From positions 1,293,001 through 1,357,000 of the forward strand of contig NZ_CP113783.1 of NCBI RefSeq assembly GCF_029542205.1: DNA of 64,000 nt. The letters run 5' to 3'. Position 1 is the stretch's first letter. Every line of letters begins with the position of its first letter. Position numbers and translations under genes: made by a program. The stretch comes from Pseudoxanthomonas sp. SE1. GTDB taxonomy: Bacteria; Pseudomonadota; Gammaproteobacteria; Xanthomonadales; Xanthomonadaceae. Below the pieces are notes generated by a model. That model was given only the letters and a program-made list of their open reading frames with translations. It had not been told where the DNA came from and ran no database searches. Below, piece after piece: positions 29,074 to 37,515 of this stretch.

Positions 29074-30234
29074 ATGACCCGTTTGATCGAGTTCGTGATT
29101 GCGTTGGCGCTGGTTCTGGCGCTGTTTCTGGTGATCGGCCTGGTCCTGCCGTCCTCGCGCGAGTTGCAGGAAAGCGTCGAGACCAACCGTCGCATGACCA
29201 TCGTGTTCGACACGCTGAACAACGTGCGTCGACTGAAGGACTGGAACCCGCTGATCCCGAGCGCGGCCAACGAACTGAGCTACTCGGGCGGGGAAGACAA
29301 CGCCGGCGTCGGCGCGAAGGTGGACTTCAACTCCGCCAATGCGGGCTGGGGCCAGGGCAGCTGGGAGATCGTCGAGAGCGAGCGTCCGGCACCGAGCGGT
29401 GGCACCGGCAAGATCGTGTACGCGATCACCGACAAGCGCATGGGCAGCGACAAGCGCAGCGTCTTCACGCTGGAGCCGAGCGGCAAGAACAACCGCAACG
29501 TGAAGATCACCCAGAGTTACGAGGTGAAGTACGGCTTCAACCTGATCGGCCGCTACGCCGGCATGTACGTGAGCCGCCATGTCGGCGACGCCGTCAAGGC
29601 CGGCCTGTCGAAGCTGACCAACATGCTGGCCACCGTGCCGAATTTCGATTACCGCACCGAAGGCAGCCCGCTGGTCGACCTGAAGGTCGTCGAGGTGCCG
29701 GCCGAAGACCTGCTGGTCGTCAACGCCGGCAACATCGACCGCACCAACGACGCCATCAAGGCGTCGATCAAGCAGAACCAGGAGTGGATCAAGCGCGTGA
29801 TGGAGGCCAACGGCCTGGTCGCCGCCGGTCCGCTGCGCATCATCACCACCGACTTCGGCACCGAGAAGTACGCGTTCGACGTGGCGCAGCCGGTCCGCAA
29901 GGGCAGCGCGGCGCCGAAGACCGAGGCCGCCGCCGAAGGTGACGCAGCGCCTGTCGATGCGCCTGCGCCGGTCGCTTCCGCGGGCGAGTTGAAGGTCACC
30001 ATCCCCTCGGGCGCTCCGGTCGAATACGTCCGTACCGAAGCCCGCAAGTCGGCGTTCGCCAGCTACACCGGCTACATGGCCGAGCTCGACAACCAGCGCA
30101 ATGCGCTGCGCGCCTGGGCCGTCACCGCCGGCCACGAAGTGGTCGATCGTCCGTACGAGTCCTGGAAGTCGGGGGTCGATGGCTCCTTCGAGGCGGGCGG
30201 CAAGTTCGACATCTACTGGGCGGTCAAGCAGTAA
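29074..30234 (+). CDS. Membrane-anchored SRPBCC-like protein with GyrI-like C-terminal half
   Basis: 386 residues. One N-terminal membrane helix (FVIALALVLALFLVIGLVLP) anchors it. Residues 30-190 resemble a polyketide-cyclase/START-like domain (ETNRRMTIVFDTLNNVRRLK, DWNPLIPS, GGTGKIVYAITDKRM). The second half contains KVVEVPAEDLLVVNAGNID and, after an Ala/Pro linker, AGHEVVDRPYESWKSGVDG, a pattern seen in GyrI-like effector-binding domains. It may bind a hydrophobic ligand at the membrane; no activity is assigned. It has its own terminator and no obvious operon partner. Confidence 0.72.
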   Translation: MTRLIEFVIALALVLALFLVIGLVLPSSRELQESVETNRRMTIVFDTLNNVRRLKDWNPLIPSAANELSYSGGEDNAGVGAKVDFNSANAGWGQGSWEIVESERPAPSGGTGKIVYAITDKRMGSDKRSVFTLEPSGKNNRNVKITQSYEVKYGFNLIGRYAGMYVSRHVGDAVKAGLSKLTNMLATVPNFDYRTEGSPLVDLKVVEVPAEDLLVVNAGNIDRTNDAIKASIKQNQEWIKRVMEANGLVAAGPLRIITTDFGTEKYAFDVAQPVRKGSAAPKTEAAAEGDAAPVDAPAPVASAGELKVTIPSGAPVEYVRTEARKSAFASYTGYMAELDNQRNALRAWAVTAGHEVVDRPYESWKSGVDGSFEAGGKFDIYWAVKQ

Positions 30235-30273
30235 CACTGCCCGGACCATCGTCCGCAATGACGAGTGCCACGC

Positions 30274-30305
30274 CAACGCGCCGCTTCATGCGGCGCGTTG
30301 CGTTT
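30274..30305 (+). terminator. Terminator after the SRPBCC-like gene
   Basis: Stem CAACGCGCCGC / GCGGCGCGTTG with a 5-base loop followed by CGTTTG, 40 bp past the stop codon. Confidence 0.75.
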
Positions 30306-30329
30306 GTGGGAGCGCGGATCCCCGCGCTT
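30304..30329 (+). repeat. Single REP-like arm
   Basis: TTGTGGGAGCGCGGATCCCCGCGC resembles the other GTGGGAGCG repeats but has no inverted partner nearby; it directly follows the terminator stem. Confidence 0.5.
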
Positions 30330-30379
30330 CTTTCCGCCCCTGGCAGGATGCCGGCCCTTCCACGAGGTCTCCAGCACCC

Positions 30380-30748
30380 ATGAACTACGACCGTCGCCAG
30401 CGCAAGCCTTCTTTCCTCGCGTTTTCCGGGGCCGTGTTCGCCGCTGCGGCTGTCGGCCTGTCGGCGTACGCCTCGCACGGCGTGGGTACCGGACTCGCGC
30501 AGTCGCACCTGCAGACTGCCGCGTTGTTCGCCTTCGGGCATGGGCTCGCTCTGGCGGCGCTGGCGCCCGGCACCACGCGGCGCATGGGCAAAGTGGCGTT
30601 GTGCCTGCTGCTGCTGGGCACGCTGCTCTTTTCGGGCAGCCTGGTGGCGAGCGTGTTGGGCGGTCTCGGCACCCGGCTCGCCCCGGCGGGCGGCATCACC
30701 TTGATGCTGGGCTGGTTGCTGTGGGCATTGGACGCGGTCCGGCGCTGA
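30380..30748 (+). CDS. DUF423-family small membrane protein
   Basis: 122 residues with four membrane helices. FLAFSGAVFAAAAVGLSAYA followed by SHG matches the start of DUF423 (YgdD-like) proteins, which read AxxGAFGAHG, and GNLLFSGSL-like LLFSGSLVASVLGG matches the third helix. The function of the family is unknown. A DNA glycosylase gene follows after 4 bp and is probably co-transcribed. Confidence 0.8.
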   Translation: MNYDRRQRKPSFLAFSGAVFAAAAVGLSAYASHGVGTGLAQSHLQTAALFAFGHGLALAALAPGTTRRMGKVALCLLLLGTLLFSGSLVASVLGGLGTRLAPAGGITLMLGWLLWALDAVRR

Positions 30749-30752
30749 CCCC

Positions 30753-31427
30753 ATGCCCCGTCACGCGCGCGGCTTCGATACGGAACATGCCTGGGATCAC
30801 CTGAGCAGGCGTGACCGCAGGCTGGGTGCATGGATGAAGCGGATCGGCTACATCGAACCACAGCCCACATGGAAGAAGACCTTCGATCCGGTCGATGCGC
30901 TGGCCAGGGCGATCCTCTATCAGCAGCTCAGTGGCAAGGCCGCTGCCACCATCGTGGGACGCGTGGAGGCCGCCATCGGCAGCAGCCGCCTGCACTTCGA
31001 TACGTTGGGCCGCATCGACGACATCGCGCTGAGGGCCTGCGGCGTTTCCGGCAACAAGACGCTGGCATTGCGCGACCTCGCGGCGCGTGAGCAGCGGGGC
31101 GAAATCCCCACGTTGCGGCAGATGTCCACGATGCATGAGGACGACATCGTCGCCGCGCTGGTGCCGATCCGTGGCATTGGCCGCTGGACGGTGGAGATGA
31201 TGTTGATGTTCCGTTTGGGGCGACCGGACGTATTGCCCATCGACGACCTTGGCGTACGCAAGGGCGCGCAGTTCGTCGACAAGCTCGACGCCATGCCGAC
31301 GCCGAAGGAGTTGGCGGCGCGCGGCGAGAAATGGGGTCCCTACCGGACCTACGCAGCGCAGTACCTGTGGCGGATCGCGGACTTCGGTGTCGAGGCGAAG
31401 GTGCCGACGAAGCGTTCGCAGGACTGA
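30753..31427 (+). CDS. DNA-3-methyladenine glycosylase II family protein
   Basis: 224 residues of the HhH-GPD superfamily, which flips out and removes alkylated bases. LARAILYQQLSGKAAATIVG opens the fold; the helix-hairpin-helix is LVPIRGIGRWTVEMMLMF, and the catalytic Asp lies in VLPIDDLGVRKGA. GEKWGPYRTYAAQYLWR is the usual C-terminal helix. It lacks the extra N-terminal domain of E. coli AlkA, so it is the short form. It lies in a two-gene unit with the DUF423 gene and is convergent with the DUF4328 gene, with a one-base gap. Confidence 0.92.
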   Translation: MPRHARGFDTEHAWDHLSRRDRRLGAWMKRIGYIEPQPTWKKTFDPVDALARAILYQQLSGKAAATIVGRVEAAIGSSRLHFDTLGRIDDIALRACGVSGNKTLALRDLAAREQRGEIPTLRQMSTMHEDDIVAALVPIRGIGRWTVEMMLMFRLGRPDVLPIDDLGVRKGAQFVDKLDAMPTPKELAARGEKWGPYRTYAAQYLWRIADFGVEAKVPTKRSQD

Positions 31428-31428
31428 G

Positions 31429-32148
31429 TCAGGCTGTTACCGCCCTGCGCCGGGCGTGCGCATCCTGTTGCATCCGCCAGAGGCGACCGACGATATACAG
31501 CAGCACCAGGCTGAGCACGATGTTGCCCGCATCGCTGGCGATCATCGCGACGTTGCTGTCGATCTCGTCCCGCGCGTCCTTGATGGTCAGGCTGGTCTGC
31601 ATGGCAGCCCACGACAGTACGCCCGTTGCCAGCCACAATATCCACCACAGCGGGAGTGTCGGGTGGCTGCGTGCGTTCGCCACATCGTGCGGAGATGCGC
31701 TGGCCTTCCAGGTCTCGCGCATCGCCACGAACGGCATCCACAAGTTGGCGAACGGAATGAAGTACCAGAGCACTGCCCAGCGGGGCGTCACGGTCAGCTG
31801 ACGTGCGCCGGCCAGGCTGTGCGCGTTCCAGGACATGCGGTAGAGCCACATGCCGATGACGATGTAACTGGCCAGCATGACCAGCATCTGCAAAAGGCCG
31901 GTGCCGATCATCGCAGCCAGCAGTGGCAACGGCGTGTCGTCGTATTCGCGCGTGCCCGCGACGACTTCATCCAGCACCACGTTCTGCAGGAGATAGACGA
32001 TGATCGCGGCCACCGAGATCGCAGTGCCTGCGAGCAGCAGGGCCATGGCCATGCGCGTAAGCAGGGTGGCATCGCGGAAGGGACGCCCGCGCGCGACGTC
32101 GGGGACCTCGGTGAGTTCCGCGGCAGGAGGTTGGTACGGCTGGTCCAT
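31429..32148 (-). CDS. DUF4328-type membrane protein
   Basis: 239 residues, about six membrane helices. The family hallmark is a region such as MWLYRMSWNAHSLAGARQLTVTP [shown here in part as MWLYRMSWNAHSL] followed by RWAVLWYFIPFANLWMPF, recognisable as the DUF4328 core (FLxWxYRAxxN, then PxxxxxxFIPxxNLxxP). The N-terminus is polar (MDQPYQPPAAELTEVPDV). The function is unknown. It is the last gene of the long minus-strand operon headed by the SPFH gene, 29 bp after the carboxypeptidase gene. Confidence 0.82.
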   Translation of the reverse strand: MDQPYQPPAAELTEVPDVARGRPFRDATLLTRMAMALLLAGTAISVAAIIVYLLQNVVLDEVVAGTREYDDTPLPLLAAMIGTGLLQMLVMLASYIVIGMWLYRMSWNAHSLAGARQLTVTPRWAVLWYFIPFANLWMPFVAMRETWKASASPHDVANARSHPTLPLWWILWLATGVLSWAAMQTSLTIKDARDEIDSNVAMIASDAGNIVLSLVLLYIVGRLWRMQQDAHARRRAVTA

Positions 32149-32177
32149 CGTGCTGTTCCCTGGTGGTTCCCGCGACG

Positions 32178-32996
32178 TCACGCGAGGCCGTGGCGCCAGT
32201 GCCACGGCTCGTAGACGATGCCATGAGGGTTGTGGCGCGGGTAGCTCATGGTGAAGCCGAAGTCGCCGGCGTGGTGGGTGAGCCATGCGAACGCCGATGT
32301 GCGCTCGAATGATTCCTCGGCCGGTGGTTCGCCTGGCGTGCCGATGTCGAGCGCATTGCCGCCATGGTGTTCGCTGTAGCCGGGCGCGGCGTTGACGGTC
32401 AGGATCTGCTCCACGGTCAGCCCGCGCGCCAGCTTCCGTTCGAAGATGCCGAGTTGGTAGTCGTGGCTGCGATAACCGGAGATCGCATCCAGCGATATGT
32501 CCTCGCGTGCGGCCGCCGCCTGCATTGCGCGCCAGGCTCGTGCTGCAACGGCGGTCAGCCACAGCGGCCGGCGGTAGCGGTCGAACCCGGCGAAAGCGAG
32601 GGCAGCGGGTTCCGCAACCAGAGGCAATCCCGTTCGTTCGCCGTAAGCCTCATCCAGTCCCAGTGCGTGGAGACGATCCTGCAGGGCATGCAGTGGCAAC
32701 GAATCCGGCGCGCCCGCATCAGGACCGCGCGTGCCAGCTTCAAGCCTGTCCAGCGCATCCCATGCGTCATCCAGCCCCGGTTCCCGACGAAGGCATGGCA
32801 CGAGCGGTTGCAACGCGCGATGGGAGATCGCGGCCAGGTAGCGGCCGTCGTGCTTGCGGCGCAATACGGTATGCGCGGTCGCGACAGCACGCGCGTCCGC
32901 GTTGCTGCGCACGCGCAGCAGGTCGGCAGGCCATAGTTCGATCTGCGCGGTGTTGAGCAGGATCGATTTCAGCGGTCGGGAGGGCAGGCGGTGCAT
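32178..32996 (-). CDS. M15-family D-alanyl-D-alanine carboxypeptidase (VanY-like)
   Basis: 272 residues. The zinc-peptidase motifs are SGYRSHDYQLGIF, SEHHGGNALDIGTP (His and Asp ligands) and IVYEPWHWRHG (third His and catalytic region), all in the C-terminal half. The first 130 residues are a less conserved helical region. Such enzymes trim the terminal D-Ala from peptidoglycan stems. No classic signal peptide is visible (MHRLPSRPLKSILLNTAQIE), which is odd for a periplasmic enzyme. It sits in the SPFH operon 9 bp after the PH-domain gene. Confidence 0.88.
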   Translation of the reverse strand: MHRLPSRPLKSILLNTAQIELWPADLLRVRSNADARAVATAHTVLRRKHDGRYLAAISHRALQPLVPCLRREPGLDDAWDALDRLEAGTRGPDAGAPDSLPLHALQDRLHALGLDEAYGERTGLPLVAEPAALAFAGFDRYRRPLWLTAVAARAWRAMQAAAAREDISLDAISGYRSHDYQLGIFERKLARGLTVEQILTVNAAPGYSEHHGGNALDIGTPGEPPAEESFERTSAFAWLTHHAGDFGFTMSYPRHNPHGIVYEPWHWRHGLA

Positions 32997-33005
32997 GCCC
33001 GCAGC

Positions 33006-33551
33006 TTAGCGGCGCGGCGTGGGTGCCGCCAGTTCGCGCAGGCGTGCCAGCACCTCCGCGGGGCGGGTCGGGCTGAGCATCAGGAGGCTGCCATCACGCT
33101 GCGGCAACAGCAGGACCCGGGTCCGGTCGGTGATCAGGCAGAAGGATCTGGTGAGGTTGCGCAAGCGGAAATGTCCCGCCTTGAAGCCGGGCAGGCTGAA
33201 GCCATTCGTCTTGAGCATTGGAGCCAGGTCGGTGTGTTCTTCCAAACTAAGTACGCGCGCCTTGTCGAGGTCGAAGGCTTCCACGGCGAGCCTCCTGGTA
33301 TAGAACGTCGCCAGCACCTGCAACTCGCGGTTGTCCAGCACGATCCGGCGGCGCCGCAGGGCGAACGTCAGTACCAGGCCGACGGCCAGCACGAACGGCA
33401 CCGCCAGCCACGCAACCAAGGGCGGCGGGGTGCGTGATTCCATCGTCATCGCCACGATCACCGCGCCGACGGCGGCAAGCACCGGCAGCCACAGCCACCA
33501 GGCGACGTGGGACGGCAGCGGGGCGACATCGAATTCCTGCTTCTGGTGCAT
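33006..33551 (-). CDS. Bacterial PH-domain-like membrane protein
   Basis: 181 residues. Two membrane helices (WLWLPVLAAVGAVIVAMTM; PLVAWLAVPFVLAVGLVLTF) are followed by a cytoplasmic beta-rich domain (RIVLDNRELQVLATFYTRRL, FRLRNLTRSFCLITDRTRVL), the layout of bPH-type YdbS/YvbH-like proteins. The binding partner is unknown. The start is set by the upstream hydrolase stop, 7 bp away, within the same operon. Confidence 0.75.
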   Translation of the reverse strand: MHQKQEFDVAPLPSHVAWWLWLPVLAAVGAVIVAMTMESRTPPPLVAWLAVPFVLAVGLVLTFALRRRRIVLDNRELQVLATFYTRRLAVEAFDLDKARVLSLEEHTDLAPMLKTNGFSLPGFKAGHFRLRNLTRSFCLITDRTRVLLLPQRDGSLLMLSPTRPAEVLARLRELAAPTPRR

Positions 33552-33558
33552 GGCGTTC

Positions 33559-34359
33559 CTAGTGCGCGTCGGTGAAGGGAGTACAGGTGTGGAGGCTGTC
33601 GATGGCAGCCAGCAGCCGCAGGGCTTCTTCGTCCAGTCGCTGCTGCTGGACCTGACGTGGCACGCGCGCGATACCATCCCCGGGCTGGAATCCATAGTCG
33701 CCGAACTGCGAATGGTTGCCGCCCGCGATTTCAATCCAGCGTGTATCGGGCGGCAGCAGATGCCGGTTGCGTGCGACGCGCGCGGGCGTGGCTAGGCCAT
33801 CGCGACCGCCCACGAGCTTGGTGACCGGCAGCTGCAATGCAGACAGGTCCACATCGCGAGGATGCGAAGTGGCCACGAGCAGCAGCGCCGTGCTGCGTTC
33901 CGGATGTGCGAGGACATGGCGCGACGCCACTTCGCCTCCTCGCGAATGCCCGCCGATGATCCAGCAGCGTACCGCGGGCATGGCCGCCATGGCGGCGCGG
34001 CCCCGCTCCAGGACGGGCGACCCTTCCGCGCCCCCCAGTGCGCCGCGGCGCGGCAATTCGATGACGGCGGCGGGATAGCCGGCTTCGGCGGCATTCCGGG
34101 CCAGTCGGGCGTAGGCGCGAGGGTCGACCAGTGCGCCGGAGAAGAACAGCAGTCCCGTCGCATGCATGGATGTGGCGCGTGGCCTGAACTCCCAACGGCC
34201 ATCGCCGTGCACTACGGCAACACGATCGTCGGTCAGTGAGGCGCGGCGGCCGTCCGCATTCGCACGGTACGCCAGCAGGCACCAGACGGTGAACACGACA
34301 GTGGCTGCCAGGCCCAGCGCGACCCAGATGCGCTTGATCCGTCGAACCAGCCCGGCCAC
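33559..34359 (-). CDS. Membrane-anchored alpha/beta hydrolase
   Basis: 266 residues starting at a GTG. An N-terminal signal-anchor (IWVALGLAATVVFTVWCLLA) precedes an alpha/beta hydrolase domain: strand LLFFSGALVDPRAYA, nucleophile elbow IIGGHSRGGEVAS, acid region VTKLVGGRDGLATP and His in AGGNHSQFGDYG. This pattern matches the periplasmic alpha/beta_hydrolase_5 family. The substrate is unknown. It lies in the SPFH operon between the DUF4177 and PH-domain genes, with gaps of 11 and 7 bp. Confidence 0.87.
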   Translation of the reverse strand: MAGLVRRIKRIWVALGLAATVVFTVWCLLAYRANADGRRASLTDDRVAVVHGDGRWEFRPRATSMHATGLLFFSGALVDPRAYARLARNAAEAGYPAAVIELPRRGALGGAEGSPVLERGRAAMAAMPAVRCWIIGGHSRGGEVASRHVLAHPERSTALLLVATSHPRDVDLSALQLPVTKLVGGRDGLATPARVARNRHLLPPDTRWIEIAGGNHSQFGDYGFQPGDGIARVPRQVQQQRLDEEALRLLAAIDSLHTCTPFTDAH

Positions 34360-34370
34360 GGCGTCGGCGC

Positions 34371-34550
34371 TCAGGCCGGCTTCCTGAAGAACAGGCGCAC
34401 TGACACTTCATGTTCGATGAAGAGGGTGCTGACCAGTTCCCATCCCTGCGTGCTCATCTTGTCCAGCTCCTGCTGGATGCGGTCGGTGAGCTTGCCGGCG
34501 AACATCTTGTAGGGAACCTCGACGACCTTGTGGCTCCAGCGGTGGTTCAT
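34371..34550 (-). CDS. DUF4177-type small protein
   Basis: 59 residues: [20 protein letters not shown], then [20 protein letters not shown] and VRLFFRKPA. The beta-alpha-beta-beta form with GWELVS is the DUF4177 signature; function unknown. Its ATG overlaps the stop codon of the upstream ribbon-helix-helix gene (ATGA), indicating coupled translation. Confidence 0.82.
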   Translation of the reverse strand: MNHRWSHKVVEVPYKMFAGKLTDRIQQELDKMSTQGWELVSTLFIEHEVSVRLFFRKPA

Positions 34551-34744
34551 GGCGATTCCTTCCTGGTGTTGGTGGACGCATCGCCCTTCGGCAACCGTCC
34601 GGACTTGCGCAATGCATCGCGCAGCACGTATTCGATCTGGGCATTGAGTGAGCGCAGTTCGTCGTCCGCCCAACGCTGCGCCGCGGCCAGGACCTCGGCA
34701 TTGATGCGCAGCGGATAGGCCTTCTTGTCCTGCTTCTCGCTCAC
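34547..34744 (-). CDS. Ribbon-helix-helix (Arc-like) DNA-binding protein
   Basis: 65 residues starting at GTG ([19 protein letters not shown]). The beta-strand KAYPLRI and the following two helices ([34 protein letters not shown]) are the Arc/MetJ-type fold, where dimers insert the strand into the DNA major groove. The tail is Lys/Thr-rich. Start and stop both overlap neighbours (GTGA and ATGA). It is the only regulator in the operon and is a good candidate to bind the palindrome in the operon promoter at 35923-35939. Confidence 0.85.
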   Translation of the reverse strand: MSEKQDKKAYPLRINAEVLAAAQRWADDELRSLNAQIEYVLRDALRKSGRLPKGDASTNTRKESP

Positions 34745-35016
34745 GGATTGTTCCTGTTGCGGCGCAGTTGCAGCAGCATCGACACGATCAGTGCATTCAC
34801 CAGCACGACCATCGCGATCACGATGCCATGCACCCGCCCATCGTCGTTGCCGGCCCAGTACACGCCCACGGCGCCGGCCTGGATCGCCAGTCCCACCAGC
34901 ACCCAGTGCAGGGCCATGCCGCGCGAGCGGGTATCGGGTTCGCGGCTCATCCATGCGCCGATCAACAGGGCGGGCAGACCGGAGGCGGCAAGGATCAGCG
35001 GGACGAGGGCGTGCAT
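34741..35016 (-). CDS. Small membrane protein of the SPFH operon
   Basis: 91 residues with three membrane helices ([60 protein letters not shown]) and a short basic tail RRNRNNP. No family is recognised. It lies 15 bp after the SPFH gene, and its stop overlaps the GTG of the ribbon-helix-helix gene. Confidence 0.8.
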   Translation of the reverse strand: MHALVPLILAASGLPALLIGAWMSREPDTRSRGMALHWVLVGLAIQAGAVGVYWAGNDDGRVHGIVIAMVVLVNALIVSMLLQLRRNRNNP

Positions 35017-35031
35017 GCGCGTACGCCCGCG

Positions 35032-35895
35032 TCAGTAGATGGAGCCGGTGTTGACGATGGGCTGGGTGCCGCGCTCGCCGCACAGGACGACCAGCAGGTT
35101 ACTGACCATCTGCGCCTTGCGCTCCTCGTCCAGCTTCACCACGTCGTTCTTCTGCAGTTCGGCCAGCGCCATCTCCACCATGCCCACCGCGCCGGCGACG
35201 ATGCGGGTGCGGGCGGCGATCACCGCGTTGGCCTGCTGGCGCTGCAGCATGGCCTGGGCGATTTCAGGCGCGTAGGCGAGGTGGCTGATGCGCGCTTCGA
35301 TCACGTCGACGCCGGCCTTGCCAAGACGCTCGGCGATCTGCTCCTGCAGGTGCTGCGAGATCTCCTGCGGATGGCTGCGCAGCGCGATCTGGCCATCTTC
35401 GTGCTGGTCGTAGGGATAGCTGGAGGCCATCGCGCGCAGCGCGGATTCGGACTGGATGTGCACGAAGCTCTCGTAGTCGTCGACGTTGAATACGGCTTCG
35501 GCCGAGTCGACGACCTGCCACACGATCACGGCGGCGATCTCGATAGGGCTGCCATCCAGCTCGTTGACCTTCAGTCGGCTGCTTTCGAAGTTGCGGATGC
35601 GCAGCGAGATCTTGCGCTTGGTGAAGAAGGGGTTGTTCCAGCGCAGGCCGTTGTCCTTCACCGTGCCGACGTACTTGCCGAACAGGCTGAGTACGGCGGA
35701 CTGGTTGGGCTCCAGCTTGTACAGCCCGGCCATGATGAAGATGGCGGTGGCGCCGAGCAGGGCGCCCAGCAGCAGGCCGGCAGGCTGCTTGTTGGCGGCG
35801 GCCGTGATGAAGATGGCGGCGGCCCCCAGGGCCAGCAGCAGGACTCCCAACAGGACCGGAATTCCGGGCAGCGACGACTTGGCGTTTTCTCTCAT
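35032..35895 (-). CDS. SPFH/Band 7 domain membrane protein
   Basis: 287 residues. Two N-terminal helices (residues 9-30 and 40-58) precede the SPFH domain ([40 protein letters not shown]) and a helical region ([20 protein letters not shown] then [20 protein letters not shown]). Prohibitin/stomatin-like proteins of this type form membrane rings and organise microdomains or proteases. AGGGG precedes the ATG. It heads an eight-gene operon, and its promoter carries a palindrome between the -35 and -10 elements. Confidence 0.92.
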   Translation of the reverse strand: MRENAKSSLPGIPVLLGVLLLALGAAAIFITAAANKQPAGLLLGALLGATAIFIMAGLYKLEPNQSAVLSLFGKYVGTVKDNGLRWNNPFFTKRKISLRIRNFESSRLKVNELDGSPIEIAAVIVWQVVDSAEAVFNVDDYESFVHIQSESALRAMASSYPYDQHEDGQIALRSHPQEISQHLQEQIAERLGKAGVDVIEARISHLAYAPEIAQAMLQRQQANAVIAARTRIVAGAVGMVEMALAELQKNDVVKLDEERKAQMVSNLLVVLCGERGTQPIVNTGSIY

Positions 35896-35920
35896 GGCAC
35901 ATCCCCTTGGTAGAGCCTGA

Positions 35921-35948
35921 AAGATATCAATTTGATATCAGATGTCAA
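35921..35948 (-). promoter_or_regulatory. Promoter with internal palindromic operator, SPFH operon
   Basis: On the minus strand TTGACA (35948-35943) and TATCTT (35926-35921) are spaced by 16 bp. The spacer is almost filled by GATATCAATTTGATATC (35923-35939), a perfect 8-bp inverted repeat with one central base that also overlaps the -10. Such placement is typical of repressor operators. Its AT-richness is striking in this GC-rich DNA. Confidence 0.72.
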
Positions 35949-36014
35949 CGGCTGCATCCGCCGTCCGTCGGCCCGCCCGGTAAACTGGCGCCCTCTTTCC
36001 ACGGACCACCGCGC

Positions 36015-37199
36015 ATGACGACCCTCGGCACCCCGCTTACGCCCCACGCCACCCGCGTCCTGCTGCTGGGTTCCGGCGAACTGGGCAAGGAAGTGGCCAT
36101 CGAGCTGCAGCGACTGGGCGTGGAAGTCATCGCCGCCGACCGCTACGCCGATGCGCCGGCCATGCAGGTGGCCCATCGTTCGCACGTGCTGGACATGCTG
36201 GACCCGGCGGCGATCCGCGCGCTGATCGCACGGGAAAAACCCCACCTCGTGGTGCCCGAGATCGAGGCCATCCACACGCAGACGCTGGTGGAACTGGAAG
36301 CCGAGGGCGCCGCTCGCGTCATTCCGACCGCGCGGGCCGCACGGCTGACGATGGATCGTGAAGGCATCCGCCGACTGGCCGCGGAAACCCTTGGCTTGCC
36401 GACCTCGCCCTACCGGTTCGTCGATACGCTCGATGAGTATCGCGATGCGGTGAAAGCCATCGGCCTGCCCTGCGTGGTGAAGCCGGTGATGTCGTCGTCC
36501 GGCAAGGGCCAGAGCACGCTGCGCAACGAAGTGGACATCGACACGGCCTGGGACTATGCCCAGACCGGTGGTCGCGCCGGTGCCGGTCGCTGCATCGTCG
36601 AGGGCTTCATCGACTTCGACTACGAGATCACCCTGCTGACCGTGCGCCACGCCGGCGGCACCTCGTTCTGCGACCCCATCGGGCACTGGCAGAAGGACGG
36701 CGACTACCGCGAGAGCTGGCAGCCGCAGCCCATGTCGGCGCGCGCGCTGGAACGCGCACAGCAGATCGCCCGCGCGGTGACGGGTGATCTCGGTGGGTGG
36801 GGCCTGTTCGGCGTGGAGCTGTTCGTGAAAGGCGATGAGGTGTGGTTCAGCGAGGTCTCGCCGCGGCCGCACGACACCGGACTGGTCACGCTGGTGTCGC
36901 AGGAACTCTCGGAGTTCGCACTGCATGCGCGGGCCATCCTGGGCCTGCCGCTCCCGGTGATCCGCCAGAACGGTCCTTCCGCCTCCTGCGCGATGCTGGC
37001 CCATGGCCATGGCGTGCCGGTGTTCGGCAACGTGGAAGCTGCGCTGGCCACGCCGGATACTTCACTTCGCCTGTTCGGCAAGCCGCGTGTGGAAGGGCAT
37101 CGTCGCGTGGGCGTCACGCTGGCGCGCGCGGACAGCATCGACGCGGCACGGACCGTTGCACGCGATGCCGCCGCCGCCATCACCATCGAACTGGAATAA
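36015..37199 (+). CDS. purT: Formate-dependent phosphoribosylglycinamide formyltransferase
   Basis: 394-residue ATP-grasp enzyme that makes formyl-GAR from GAR, formate and ATP in purine synthesis, without folate. The N-terminal Rossmann-like part has [20 protein letters not shown], the ATP-grasp domain [17 protein letters not shown] and [17 protein letters not shown], and metal-binding residues lie in [17 protein letters not shown]. The length and motifs fit PurT closely. The start codon follows the conserved MTTLGTPL. A small gene begins 10 bp downstream. Confidence 0.97.
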   Translation: MTTLGTPLTPHATRVLLLGSGELGKEVAIELQRLGVEVIAADRYADAPAMQVAHRSHVLDMLDPAAIRALIAREKPHLVVPEIEAIHTQTLVELEAEGAARVIPTARAARLTMDREGIRRLAAETLGLPTSPYRFVDTLDEYRDAVKAIGLPCVVKPVMSSSGKGQSTLRNEVDIDTAWDYAQTGGRAGAGRCIVEGFIDFDYEITLLTVRHAGGTSFCDPIGHWQKDGDYRESWQPQPMSARALERAQQIARAVTGDLGGWGLFGVELFVKGDEVWFSEVSPRPHDTGLVTLVSQELSEFALHARAILGLPLPVIRQNGPSASCAMLAHGHGVPVFGNVEAALATPDTSLRLFGKPRVEGHRRVGVTLARADSIDAARTVARDAAAAITIELE

Positions 37200-37209
37200 G
37201 GCGCCCGCC

Positions 37210-37515
37210 ATGAACGGAAACACCGGCTATGCCGTGTTCTTCTTCCCGCAGGCGCTGGAGGCCCTGGGCGATGCGATCAAGCCCTACCTGACCAACCAGC
37301 CCGAAGGCCCGCACATCTTCTGCAGGGAGATCGATACCGGCGGCGCCTTCACCGAAATGACGCTGGTGGGCAAGGACGCCGAAGGCCATGACGTACAGGT
37401 GGAACTGATGGTGCCGGGCAGCATGATCCGGATGATCGTCTCGGCGCAGAACGAATCGATATTCGGTTTCGGGCCGCGTGCGGCGGCGGTCGCGTCGTCC
37501 ACGCCTACAGCGTGA
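37210..37515 (+). CDS. Conserved small protein of unknown function downstream of purT
   Basis: 101 residues: NTGYAVFFFPQALEALGDAI, CREIDTGGAFTEMTLVGKDA and VELMVPGSMIRMIVSAQNES. No membrane segment or signal peptide. It is probably co-transcribed with purT (10-bp gap). Its last four codons overlap the end of the convergent nuclease-like gene. The family is not recognised. Confidence 0.78.
   Translation: MNGNTGYAVFFFPQALEALGDAIKPYLTNQPEGPHIFCREIDTGGAFTEMTLVGKDAEGHDVQVELMVPGSMIRMIVSAQNESIFGFGPRAAAVASSTPTA

Noticed and set aside
35892..37010. A long minus-strand open frame opposite purT
   Set aside because: purT is well supported by ATP-grasp motifs; the opposite frame has shadow composition and would overlap the SPFH promoter.
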